This document shows positions 6,698-13,699 of a DNA stretch of 14,480 bases, piece by piece. The stretch covers positions 1 through 14,480 of the forward strand of contig DNDO01000028.1 of the NCBI GenBank assembly GCA_003484265.1, given 5' to 3'. The stretch's first letter is position 1. The number at the start of each line of letters is the position of its first letter. The translations under genes were made by a program, and so were the position numbers. The stretch comes from Anaerolineae bacterium. GTDB lineage: Bacteria; Chloroflexota; Anaerolineae; Anaerolineales; Villigracilaceae. The notes beneath the pieces were generated by a model, which saw only the letters and a list, made by a program, of their open reading frames with translations, made no database searches and was not told where the DNA came from.

Positions 6698-7975
6698 ATG
6701 AAAATATACCTTGATACCATAGGATGCAGGCTCAACCAGAGCGAGATCGAAACGATGGCGCGGCAATTCCGCGCGGCAGGACATGAGATCGTTGCCTCCG
6801 CCGATTCAGCGGATATGGCTGTTGTCAACACCTGTGCCGTGACAAACGATGCCGCATCTGCCTCTCGCGGGAAGATCCGTCAGATCGCGCGGGCGGGCGT
6901 GGAGAAGATCGTAGCAACGGGATGTTGGTCAACGCTCCAGCCTCAAAAGGCATATGACCTGCCGAATGTCATGCATGTTATTTCCAATGACCGCAAAGAC
7001 CATCTCATTGCCGATGTCCTCGATCTTTCACAGAAATCATTCGATCTAGAACCCATCACACGCGAACCGCTCCCCGGTCTGCACCGCCGCACACGCGCTT
7101 TCATCAAAGTACAGGACGGTTGTGATAACCAATGTACGTTCTGCATCACCACCGTTGCGCGCGGCGAGGGGCGAAGCCGCACAGTGGCGGACATCGTCCT
7201 TGATATTCAATCCGCGTTGGATGGCGGGGCGAAAGAAGTTGTTCTAACAGGCGTTCACCTCGGCTCGTGGGGTTATGATTTTGACTCGCATTTAACTGAA
7301 CTGACCAAGGCCATATTGCGTGAAACGGATGTGCCGCGCCTGCGCCTCTCGTCCCTCGAACCCTGGGACTTATCAAATGAATTCTTTTCCCTCTGGGATG
7401 ATAACCGTCTCATGCCGCACCTTCACCTGCCTCTCCAATCTGGAAGCGCATCCACGCTGAAACGGATGAGGCGTCACACAACGCCAAAGTCGTTCCGTGA
7501 GTTGGTGTTCGCGGCGCGCGAAGTGATCCCTAACGTTGCCATTACAACTGACATCATCGCTGGCTTTCCTGGTGAAACGGAAGAAGAATTTGCCGAGACG
7601 CTTGATTTCGTAAGAGAAATAAACTTCGCAGGCGGGCATGTCTTCACGTATTCGCCGCGCCCCGGCACAGCAGCGGCAAGGATGAAAGGGCAGGTCAAGC
7701 CCGAGTTAAGGAAGAAGCGTAATCATATCCTGCATGATGTGCTCGAAGAGTCAGCTATATACTATCGGGAAAAATTCGTCGGACGTAACGTGTCCGTGTT
7801 GTGGGAATCTACCTCGGAGATGGGGGAGCAGGGCTGGCTGATGGAGGGGCACTCAGAGAACTATCTGCGCGTGAATGCGTTTGCTCCATTTCCGCGCTGG
7901 AACGAGGTGGATCAGGTATTGTTGAATGAAACAGACGGGGAAAAGATGAAAGGCGTAATCTTAAAGAGTGGATAG
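6698..7975 (+). CDS. mtaB: tRNA methylthiotransferase of the MiaB/MtaB radical-SAM family, most like MtaB
   Basis: 425 aa, a usual length for the family. MtaB adds a methylthio group to t6A at position 37 of ANN-decoding tRNAs, giving ms2t6A, using two 4Fe-4S clusters and S-adenosylmethionine. The N-terminal MTTase domain (1-110) has the three cluster cysteines Cys10 (TIGCRLNQSE), Cys46 (VVNTCAVTNDA) and Cys76 (VATGCWS). The radical-SAM domain (about 133-350) has the CxxxCxxC motif Cys142/Cys146/Cys149 in QDGCDNQCTFC, then GEGRSR, LTGVHLGSWG, HLHLPLQSGS, and TTDIIAGFPGETEEEF. A TRAM-like RNA-binding region covers about 360-425. The opening T-GCRLNQSE and the VHLGSWG segment favour MtaB over MiaB or RimO. 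All catalytic cysteines are present. No Shine-Dalgarno sequence precedes the ATG. It is followed after 63 bases by folD, which has its own promoter. Confidence 0.85.
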   Translation: MKIYLDTIGCRLNQSEIETMARQFRAAGHEIVASADSADMAVVNTCAVTNDAASASRGKIRQIARAGVEKIVATGCWSTLQPQKAYDLPNVMHVISNDRKDHLIADVLDLSQKSFDLEPITREPLPGLHRRTRAFIKVQDGCDNQCTFCITTVARGEGRSRTVADIVLDIQSALDGGAKEVVLTGVHLGSWGYDFDSHLTELTKAILRETDVPRLRLSSLEPWDLSNEFFSLWDDNRLMPHLHLPLQSGSASTLKRMRRHTTPKSFRELVFAAREVIPNVAITTDIIAGFPGETEEEFAETLDFVREINFAGGHVFTYSPRPGTAAARMKGQVKPELRKKRNHILHDVLEESAIYYREKFVGRNVSVLWESTSEMGEQGWLMEGHSENYLRVNAFAPFPRWNEVDQVLLNETDGEKMKGVILKSG

Positions 7976-7983
7976 GTGTCACT

Positions 7984-8011
7984 TTGTGAAATATCGGCGG
8001 GATTGTAAAAT
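7984..8011 (+). promoter_or_regulatory. folD promoter
   Basis: TTGTGA (7984-7989) and TAAAAT (8006-8011) are separated by 16 bases, predicting transcription start near 8018. It begins 8 bases after the upstream stop codon and gives a leader of about 20 bases holding a strong ribosome binding site. Call is by motif only. Confidence 0.5.
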
Positions 8012-8023
8012 ACTACCATCCCG

Positions 8024-8031
8024 AAAAGGAG
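8024..8031 (+). promoter_or_regulatory. Strong Shine-Dalgarno site for folD
   Basis: AAAAGGAG lies 7 bases before the ATG at 8039. It fixes that start and contrasts with the absence of such sites before the neighbouring plus-strand genes. Confidence 0.8.
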
Positions 8032-8038
8032 ACTATTT

Positions 8039-8950
8039 ATGACTGCAGAGTTAATTGATGGGACCGCAATCGCGAAAAAGGTGCGTGCAGAGGTTAAAGA
8101 GAAGGTTGCCAAACGGATCGCGGATGGGAAATCACAGCCGGGGCTGGCAACAGTGCTGGTCGGTGAGCGCATCGACTCGGCGACTTATGTTAACATGAAG
8201 CAAAAAGCCTGTGCCGAGTTGGGAATGACATCATTCCATCACCCTGTCTCATCGGATATTACGCAGGAAGACTTGGAAACGCTCATCAAGAAATTGAATG
8301 CCGACCCAAAAGTGAACGGCATTCTAGTCCAGTTACCTTTACCCGATCATCTGGATGAGGAACGTGTTCTGCAACTGGTCAGCATCGAAAAGGATGTGGA
8401 CGGTTTCTCCCCGATCAACCTAGGCAGGTTGGCGCAAAAGGGACGCGAGCCGTTGTTCGTTCCCTGCACACCATACGGTTGTATTTATCTGCTCAAGGAG
8501 GCGGGTGTACCGATCTCAGGCGCAAATGCCGTTGTGTTGGGGCGTTCCAACATTGTGGGTATGCCCGCCGCGTTATTGCTGGTGAAAGAGAATGCTACCG
8601 TGACCGTTGTCCACTCGCGGACGAAGGATCTCCCTGCCGCCGTACGCCAGGCGGACATCATCATAGCCGCGATCGGTCGCGCTGAAATGGTGCGCGGCGA
8701 CTGGATCAAGCCTGGTGCGGCTGTCATAGATGTTGGCATTAACGGCATCCCATTGTTGAATGACGATGGTACTCCGCTTATCAGTGAAAAGACTGGCAAA
8801 CCGAGGCAAAAACTGGTCGGCGATGTCAACTTTGATGAGGCAAAAGAAGTTGCTGGTTTCATCACGCCTGTCCCTGGCGGGGTGGGACCCATGACGATTG
8901 CCATGCTTATGGCGAATACGCTCAGGGCGGCTGAAATACAGGATAAATAA
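8039..8950 (+). CDS. folD: Bifunctional methylenetetrahydrofolate dehydrogenase / methenyltetrahydrofolate cyclohydrolase FolD
   Basis: 303 aa, slightly longer than the roughly 285-300 aa usual for the family. FolD interconverts 5,10-methylene-THF, 5,10-methenyl-THF and 10-formyl-THF in the cytosol, using NADP, and supplies one-carbon units for purine and formyl-Met synthesis. The catalytic residues are present and fall at the E. coli numbers: Tyr50 and Lys54/Lys56 in ATYVNMKQKACAELG, Gln98 in GILVQLPLP, and Asp121 in KDVDGFSPINLG. The substrate-binding PCTPYGC and the Rossmann signature VVLGRSNIVGMPAALLL follow, then VTVVHSRT, ADIIIAAIGRAE, GAAVIDVGIN, and the closing TPVPGGVGPMTIAML signature. 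An insertion near residues 241-258 (NDDGTPLISEKTGKPRQ region) accounts for the extra length. The gene has its own promoter and a strong ribosome binding site upstream, and a perfect-stem terminator 20 bases downstream. Confidence 0.97.
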   Translation: MTAELIDGTAIAKKVRAEVKEKVAKRIADGKSQPGLATVLVGERIDSATYVNMKQKACAELGMTSFHHPVSSDITQEDLETLIKKLNADPKVNGILVQLPLPDHLDEERVLQLVSIEKDVDGFSPINLGRLAQKGREPLFVPCTPYGCIYLLKEAGVPISGANAVVLGRSNIVGMPAALLLVKENATVTVVHSRTKDLPAAVRQADIIIAAIGRAEMVRGDWIKPGAAVIDVGINGIPLLNDDGTPLISEKTGKPRQKLVGDVNFDEAKEVAGFITPVPGGVGPMTIAMLMANTLRAAEIQDK

Positions 8951-8969
8951 CTCGAAATTGTGCTAGGAT

Positions 8970-8995
8970 AAAAGTCCCGCTCGAGCGGGACTTTT
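8970..8995 (+). terminator. Terminator after folD (perfect 26-bp palindrome)
   Basis: AAAAGTCCCGC (8970-8980) and GCGGGACTTTT (8985-8995) form an 11-bp perfect stem with a TCGA tetraloop, ending in four T. The centre is itself palindromic. It lies 20 bases after the folD stop and just before the kinase promoter, so it insulates the two genes. It could act in both directions. Confidence 0.85.
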
Positions 8996-9019
8996 CATTT
9001 CAACGTCCTTTTGTTGCGT

Positions 9020-9025
9020 TATACT
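9020..9025 (+). promoter_or_regulatory. -10 element for the Ser/Thr kinase gene, supports ATG 9034
   Basis: TATACT ends 8 bases before the ATG at 9034 and overlaps the first base of an alternative TTG start at 9025. A transcript starting about 7 bases downstream could not contain the TTG, so ATG 9034 is preferred, giving a leaderless or nearly leaderless message. No -35 or Shine-Dalgarno sequence is convincing. Confidence 0.45.
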
Positions 9026-9033
9026 TGAACGGA

Positions 9034-11064
9034 ATGTTACCGGAATCAATCGGCAGGTATAAGATCAAAGAGGAGCTTGGGCGCAGTCAATCGACTGTGG
9101 TATACCGCGCCCTCGATGTACAAGCCAACCGAGAAGTGGTTGTGAAGGTATTTGCGCTCGAATCGACCGAGGATGCGGCTCATGATCTAAGCCTCAAGGC
9201 GCATTTCCGGCGGGAATTGAAAATGATCGCGTCGCTCGAACACTCCGCTATTGTGCCGGTTTATGATGTGGGGGAACACAACGGGCAGCCATTTTTTGTC
9301 ATGCGATATATGGCAGGCGGCTCGCTCAACCGATTGCTTGCAAAAAAGGGAAAACTATCGCTTCAAGAGACTGCCCAGATCATTGACCGCATCGCACCCG
9401 CCCTCGATTCTGCCCACAAACTCAACATCATTCACCGCGATATTAAACCTGATAATATCCTGTTCGATTTCGATATGCATCCTTACATTTCCGATTTTGG
9501 GGTTGCCACACCGGAGAAACCCGCAGTCCCATCATCAATCGAAGGGAAGGTTGGCACGCCGGGGTACATGAGTCCGGAACAAGAAAACGAGGAAACCGTC
9601 GACGAACGATCTGACGTCTACAGCCTGGGGGTGGTGATCTGCCAAATGTTAAGCGGCAAGCATCCGTTGGGAAGCGAGGCGGGTGGGTCCTCGTCAAAGA
9701 AAAAGGACCCCGAACATACAATCCCAGATATTTTGAGTGAAGTTCCCGAACTCCCGCCCGAAATGGGCGAGTTTGTCAACATCGCACTGGCGAAAGACAA
9801 ACGCGACCGCTATGTCACCATCATGCATCTGGCGCGCGCTTTGAGCAGGGCGGCGTTCGGCGAGGAACATTCTTCTCCACTACGGGAACGGTACGGCAGA
9901 ACTGCGGCGATCCGTACAAGCTTGATCTGGATTATTGCCAGTCTGACATTTTTACTCGCTTTCTTTTGGATGTTCGCCCGCGAAGGTAATATCCCGTTTC
10001 TCTCCGTCGCCTCCACCCCGACTTTGAACCTGCTTCTGTCCGAAACAGTTGATACTCCCACTGAAACTCTTATACCCATTTTGCCGACAGCCACTTCCGC
10101 TGTTGAGTTAACACCCACGATAGTGCCCACCCCGGAAAACATTTATCCCGGTGACGCAGACCAATTCGCAATCATATCCGGCAATCAAATTTATCTCATG
10201 AACATGGACGGTAGTGGAGTGGTTCAGATCCGAACCGAGAACTCTCCCAAAGACAACCTGCAGTGGATTCCCGGCAACCGGCTAATATTTATGTCCCGTA
10301 ATTGCGCTTATATCGTGGATGCAGAGACGAAACAAACACAGGAACTCTCTTGCTTCCTGAATAATGAACTACTCGAAGGGTTCAGCGTTTCACCGGACGG
10401 AAAATTTGCGGCGATCAGCATCCAGCGCACGTTGAATATCTTTCCGTTCGATGTCGAGACTTTGCAAGGCATTACATCCCGTTTTGAATTGCTTGAAGTG
10501 AAAGAGAACTGTTTCTATAACCAGGTCCCGTTCCGTGAAGTGCTTTGGTCGAAGGATGAAACCCGCATTGCCGCGCACGTCATTGATACGAGGCTTGCAA
10601 ACCCGGATCAAATTTTCCTTATGAACGCGGATATAGGGAACTGTGCCAACGTAGCTCTCTCGCGCATAGATACGATCCCCGGTGGGCGTATTGACTTCGA
10701 AAGCGACAGCAACCGACGCATCGGCAGTTTCGATTGGGATGGAAAGAATTTATTCCTCCTGAACGATTCGGTAAGAAACGATGGCTTTGGAAATTTGTAC
10801 TTGTATAACAGCGAGACCAGGGAAATGACGAAGATCAATCCGATCAACAACGGTCAGTGCTGCTACCGCGACCCGCGCTGGAGCCCGGATGGGAAGTACA
10901 TTATGTTTGCATACCAGCGATTTGACCGCAGCGATATTTCCCTTTATTACATCCCATTCGCAGACGTACAAAGCGGAGCGGCATTCACGCCCATCGACCT
11001 CCCAAGCGGATTTTTCGCCACATCCCGCGAGAAGCCCCAGCCGGCTTTGCACCAGGCAGAGTAA
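9034..11064 (+). CDS. PknB-type Ser/Thr kinase with TM segment and extracytoplasmic TolB/WD40-like propeller
   Basis: 676 aa from ATG 9034 (a TTG at 9025 would give 679; residue numbers here use the longer form). The cytoplasmic kinase domain (about 10-275) has the VAIK-type Lys41, alphaC Glu64, HRDIKPDN (137-144), DFG (157-159), a GTPGYMSPEQ activation segment, and the DVYSLGVV stretch. The core catalytic residues are intact. The Gly-rich loop reads LGRSQSTVVY, with Ser in place of the second and third glycines of GxGxxG. A Lys/Ser-rich linker precedes one TM helix (299-317), then a Pro/Thr-rich stretch (330-372). From 375 to 665 come repeated beta-propeller blades: QIYLMNMDGSG, FSVSPDGKFAAIS, LWSKDETRIAAHV, and PRWSPDGKYIMFAY, typical of TolB/PD40. 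The outer domain probably senses an envelope ligand. Terminators lie on both sides, so it is monocistronic. Confidence 0.9.
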   Translation: MLPESIGRYKIKEELGRSQSTVVYRALDVQANREVVVKVFALESTEDAAHDLSLKAHFRRELKMIASLEHSAIVPVYDVGEHNGQPFFVMRYMAGGSLNRLLAKKGKLSLQETAQIIDRIAPALDSAHKLNIIHRDIKPDNILFDFDMHPYISDFGVATPEKPAVPSSIEGKVGTPGYMSPEQENEETVDERSDVYSLGVVICQMLSGKHPLGSEAGGSSSKKKDPEHTIPDILSEVPELPPEMGEFVNIALAKDKRDRYVTIMHLARALSRAAFGEEHSSPLRERYGRTAAIRTSLIWIIASLTFLLAFFWMFAREGNIPFLSVASTPTLNLLLSETVDTPTETLIPILPTATSAVELTPTIVPTPENIYPGDADQFAIISGNQIYLMNMDGSGVVQIRTENSPKDNLQWIPGNRLIFMSRNCAYIVDAETKQTQELSCFLNNELLEGFSVSPDGKFAAISIQRTLNIFPFDVETLQGITSRFELLEVKENCFYNQVPFREVLWSKDETRIAAHVIDTRLANPDQIFLMNADIGNCANVALSRIDTIPGGRIDFESDSNRRIGSFDWDGKNLFLLNDSVRNDGFGNLYLYNSETREMTKINPINNGQCCYRDPRWSPDGKYIMFAYQRFDRSDISLYYIPFADVQSGAAFTPIDLPSGFFATSREKPQPALHQAE

Positions 11065-11093
11065 AAAGTCCCGCTTATAAAAACGGGACTTTT
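11064..11093. terminator. Bidirectional terminator between convergent kinase and ABC operon
   Basis: AAAAGTCCCG (11064-11073) pairs with CGGGACTTTT (11084-11093) around a 10-base A/T-rich loop. It starts on the last base of the kinase stop codon and is A-rich on one side and T-rich on the other, so it can end transcripts from both strands. The ABC operon ends 45 bases away on the opposite strand. Its stem is nearly the same as that of the terminator at 8970-8995. Confidence 0.82.
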
Positions 11094-11137
11094 CATTACG
11101 TTACGTTTAGATCTGATTTTGTTCGACGATCTTTTCA

Positions 11138-12334
11138 TCACTCATATCGAAATCTCATCACACCTACGCTAAAGAAGACTGCTGCAAACCCAAGCAGGAC
11201 ACCCGCTTCGAGCAGAATATCAACCAGCCCGCCACCGCGCAGTCCGAGATCCAACATACCTTGCATTGCCCAGGTGGTGGGGAGGACCTTTACCGCATTC
11301 TGTATCGCGGACGGGAATAACTCCAGCGGATACCAGCATCCGCCCATCATGGCGAAGACCATGCCGAACATGATGCTCAGTCCGCTGGCTTGACCCTCGG
11401 TCTTGATGAAGGTTCCCATGGTGGTACCGAATGCCGCCGCCGCGAGAGCGGATGCAAACAAGAGGACGAACAGTGCCAACGGCTCACGTCCCCAGTTGAG
11501 TTTCATCGCAAGGATGCCAAACCCAACCAACAGGAACATTTGCACGAGAGCCATCGCAACCTGACCAGAGATCGTGCCAAGCAAAAAAGTTGCTTTATGT
11601 GATGGCGTTGTGAGTAGGCGCCACAAAGTCCCTTGCTGGCGTTCAAAGGCGAATAAGGCGGAGATACCGAATAATGGAATGAACACCCAGGTGATCAACT
11701 GTCCCGCGGATGAATTCGCGCGCGGATCATATTCGATCTGATCGGGCGTTGACCCTTCGATGACAGCCACACGCTCGGGGGCATCCTCTCGTAGGGACTG
11801 CGCCATTATCAATGAGTTTTCAAAATAGGCTTGCTTCTCTGCATCCGACGCAAACAGTCGTATTTCTTCACGCACGCTGACCGCATTTTGCGCGGCGGAA
11901 ATGGCATTGCTCACCCTGCGGATTGCAGTGAGAACAGCTCGTTCGGCGATGGTTGCGTTGATATTATTCGGTTGTTGAAGCAATTCAACTTCTGCCGTGC
12001 CATCTTGAAGAGATGCAATATCAATCTCTGCTGGGAGGATGAATACAGCAGCCGCACTGCGATCGTCAAATTGACTTTGCGCTTCTTCGTGCGAGACAAC
12101 CTCCGAACGGACAGCGGTTGAGTTTTCGAGTTCAGCAAGTATTTGCTGAGAGACCGCTGTGTTCGATTCGTCAACAACGAGTAAGCGAATACGATTGTCT
12201 TCGTTTCCGGAAGGGGTCCCGCCTGCGAGTAGGAAGGTGAAGACAACAGGCAAAATAATAAAGAAGAGCAACTCCGATGGGCTTGCAAATCGGATGATGG
12301 CGTCTTTCCATGCAATGGCAAATATTTTTTTCAT
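11138..12334 (-). CDS. ABC-2 type transporter permease, second subunit
   Basis: 398 aa. Topology matches the ABC-2 (YbhS/YbhR, DrrB-like) export permeases: TM1 at about 22-38, a large extracytoplasmic domain (about 40-208), then five TM segments (about 212-230, 252-275, 287-308, 316-336, 371-392). The ERQQGTLWRLLTTP motif after TM2 (231-244) is the coupling element that contacts the ATPase, and a GGCWYPLELFP segment precedes the last loop, as is common in this family. Its start overlaps the stop of the preceding permease (ATGA, 12331-12334), with no clear Shine-Dalgarno sequence, so the two are likely translated together and form a heterodimer. The substrate cannot be told from sequence; drugs, lipids or lipid-linked compounds are possible for this family. 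It is the last gene of the operon, before a shared bidirectional terminator. Confidence 0.88.
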   Translation of the reverse strand: MKKIFAIAWKDAIIRFASPSELLFFIILPVVFTFLLAGGTPSGNEDNRIRLLVVDESNTAVSQQILAELENSTAVRSEVVSHEEAQSQFDDRSAAAVFILPAEIDIASLQDGTAEVELLQQPNNINATIAERAVLTAIRRVSNAISAAQNAVSVREEIRLFASDAEKQAYFENSLIMAQSLREDAPERVAVIEGSTPDQIEYDPRANSSAGQLITWVFIPLFGISALFAFERQQGTLWRLLTTPSHKATFLLGTISGQVAMALVQMFLLVGFGILAMKLNWGREPLALFVLLFASALAAAAFGTTMGTFIKTEGQASGLSIMFGMVFAMMGGCWYPLELFPSAIQNAVKVLPTTWAMQGMLDLGLRGGGLVDILLEAGVLLGFAAVFFSVGVMRFRYE

Positions 12335-13590
12335 TTCTGCACCAACCCGTTGCGTTTAAACAACAGGACCGCAATCCCAAACAAAACTGCGCCCATGATG
12401 ACCAGGGCGGTGATTGGTTCTGTCAGGTTCATTAGTGTACCGCCGAGTGCGAGGGTGGTGAAACCGTCCAAGCCCCAAGCGTTGGGTGTGATCTTGCTAA
12501 TGGTTTGCATTAACGGAGGGAAATTCTCAAGGCTGATGAAACTGCCGCCCATAATGCCAAAGATCAACATAATGGCTGAGCCAGTACTTCCGACCTGAGC
12601 AGGCGTACGGGCAAAGGCTGTGATCAACATGCCCCAGCCCGATGCGCCAAAGACTGCCGCAAGGATTAGAACAATGATTCCCAATGCGTCACCCCATTTC
12701 ACCTGGAATAGGATCGCGGAAGCAAGGATCAATATTCCAACCTGTGCAACGCCCATGAAGAAAATACCAAGCACCTTGCCGCCCAATACCTGGAAGGTTT
12801 GGGTTGGGGAGATCATCATGCGTGGCAATGTCCCTTGTGCGCGTTCGGCAAGGATGGAGCGCCCACCATAAGAGACGGTATACATCAGGAACATAAGCGC
12901 CATACCAGGAGCGAAATAGGAGAGCAGGTCAAACTCAACGGCTTCGGCACCCTGAATATTTTTCTTGAGGGTAATGACGTTGCTTTCGGTTTGCCCCACA
13001 TTTTGGAGTAGGTCGCCTGCTACCGCTTCGATATTTTGAGGGTCTATCGTGCCGCTCGCCACCAACTGCACAATGGAGACCGTGCCGCTTATTCGGCCCT
13101 CTTCGATGCGCGAAATGAATTCGTCCACGATGGATTTGACGACTCCCGCACTCGTTGGGCGTGAGGGATTTGTGTAAATCTCGATCTGAACGGCTTCGGG
13201 TTTAATAAAATTCGGGTCAGTCATTGACCCTTCCGGAGGGATGATGCTTTCGGTGAAGCCTTCTGGGATGATGATCGCGGCTGATGCTTCGTCTGAGTCA
13301 ATTAATTGGCGGGCAGTTTCGGGTGAGTCTGAAGCGCTGGGTTCCATCAAACCAGATAATTCATCCGAAGAGAATATATCTTCGAGGGTGTTCCCCAAAT
13401 CCCGTTGATCCAAATTGACGATGATGACGGGGATATCCGAAAGCCCCGTGGAGCCGCCGCTGAACCGCCCAGTGACAAATCCCATGCCGATGGTGAGCAG
13501 GAACGGCGCAAGAAGCATGAAGGTAAGCGCCGCGCGGTCACGGAACATTAATTTGAGGTCTTTGATGCCGATGAGGAGGAATTTTTTCAT
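12331..13590 (-). CDS. ABC-2 type transporter permease, first subunit
   Basis: 419 aa. TM1 is at about 20-40, followed by a large extracytoplasmic domain (about 45-220) and five TM segments (about 225-243, 272-295, 302-322, 334-353, 393-412). The coupling motif is AERAQGTLPRMMISPTQ (about 248-264), equivalent to the ER..GT motif of its partner. MGGSFISLENFPP and TPNAWGLDGF near the C-terminus match the FP/P-W pattern of ABC-2 permeases. The two permeases share fold and length but are diverged in sequence, consistent with an old duplication and a heterodimeric channel. The start has an AGGA ribosome binding site 6 bases upstream. A 93-bp palindromic repeat ends just upstream of that site, between this gene and the ATPase. 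Confidence 0.9.
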   Translation of the reverse strand: MKKFLLIGIKDLKLMFRDRAALTFMLLAPFLLTIGMGFVTGRFSGGSTGLSDIPVIIVNLDQRDLGNTLEDIFSSDELSGLMEPSASDSPETARQLIDSDEASAAIIIPEGFTESIIPPEGSMTDPNFIKPEAVQIEIYTNPSRPTSAGVVKSIVDEFISRIEEGRISGTVSIVQLVASGTIDPQNIEAVAGDLLQNVGQTESNVITLKKNIQGAEAVEFDLLSYFAPGMALMFLMYTVSYGGRSILAERAQGTLPRMMISPTQTFQVLGGKVLGIFFMGVAQVGILILASAILFQVKWGDALGIIVLILAAVFGASGWGMLITAFARTPAQVGSTGSAIMLIFGIMGGSFISLENFPPLMQTISKITPNAWGLDGFTTLALGGTLMNLTEPITALVIMGAVLFGIAVLLFKRNGLVQK

Positions 13591-13596
13591 AATTTT

Positions 13597-13600
13597 TCCT
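13597..13600 (-). promoter_or_regulatory. Shine-Dalgarno AGGA for permease 1
   Basis: AGGA on the minus strand lies 6 bases before the ATG at 13590 and one base beyond the palindromic repeat. It supports independent ribosome loading after the repeat. Confidence 0.55.
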
Positions 13601-13601
13601 G

Positions 13602-13694
13602 CATGTCATTGCGAGCGCAAGTTGCGGAGCAAACTCATGTTACTGGGGAGATTGCTTCGTGGCAAAGAGCAGGAACGCTCCCCGCAACGACATG
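13602..13694. repeat. 93-bp palindromic MITE-like repeat inside the ABC operon
   Basis: The ends CATGTCATTGCG (13602-13613) and CGCAACGACATG (13683-13694) are inverted repeats matching at 11 of 12 bases. An inner pair, TTGCGGAGC with GCTCCCCGCAA, gives an alternative fold. The interior holds GGGGAGATTGCTTCG. The GTCATTGCGAG...GAAGCAATCTCC pattern resembles a palindromic repeat I recall as dispersed in many bacterial genomes; this is memory, not a search result. It has no ORF. It fills nearly all of the 109-bp gap between the ATPase stop and the permease start. Confidence 0.75.
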
Positions 13695-13699
13695 ATTAT

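Noticed and set aside
8970..8995. 26-bp perfect palindrome as a regulator operator
   Set aside because: Its position after folD, A/T-flanked GC stem and sister hairpin at 11064-11093 fit an intrinsic terminator better.
9025..9027. TTG start for the Ser/Thr kinase
   Set aside because: It overlaps a TATACT -10 element and has no Shine-Dalgarno sequence; ATG 9034 fits the promoter and still precedes the kinase domain.
13602..13694. CRISPR or tRNA-like element
   Set aside because: There is a single unit without spaced direct repeats, and no cloverleaf or anticodon arm can be formed.
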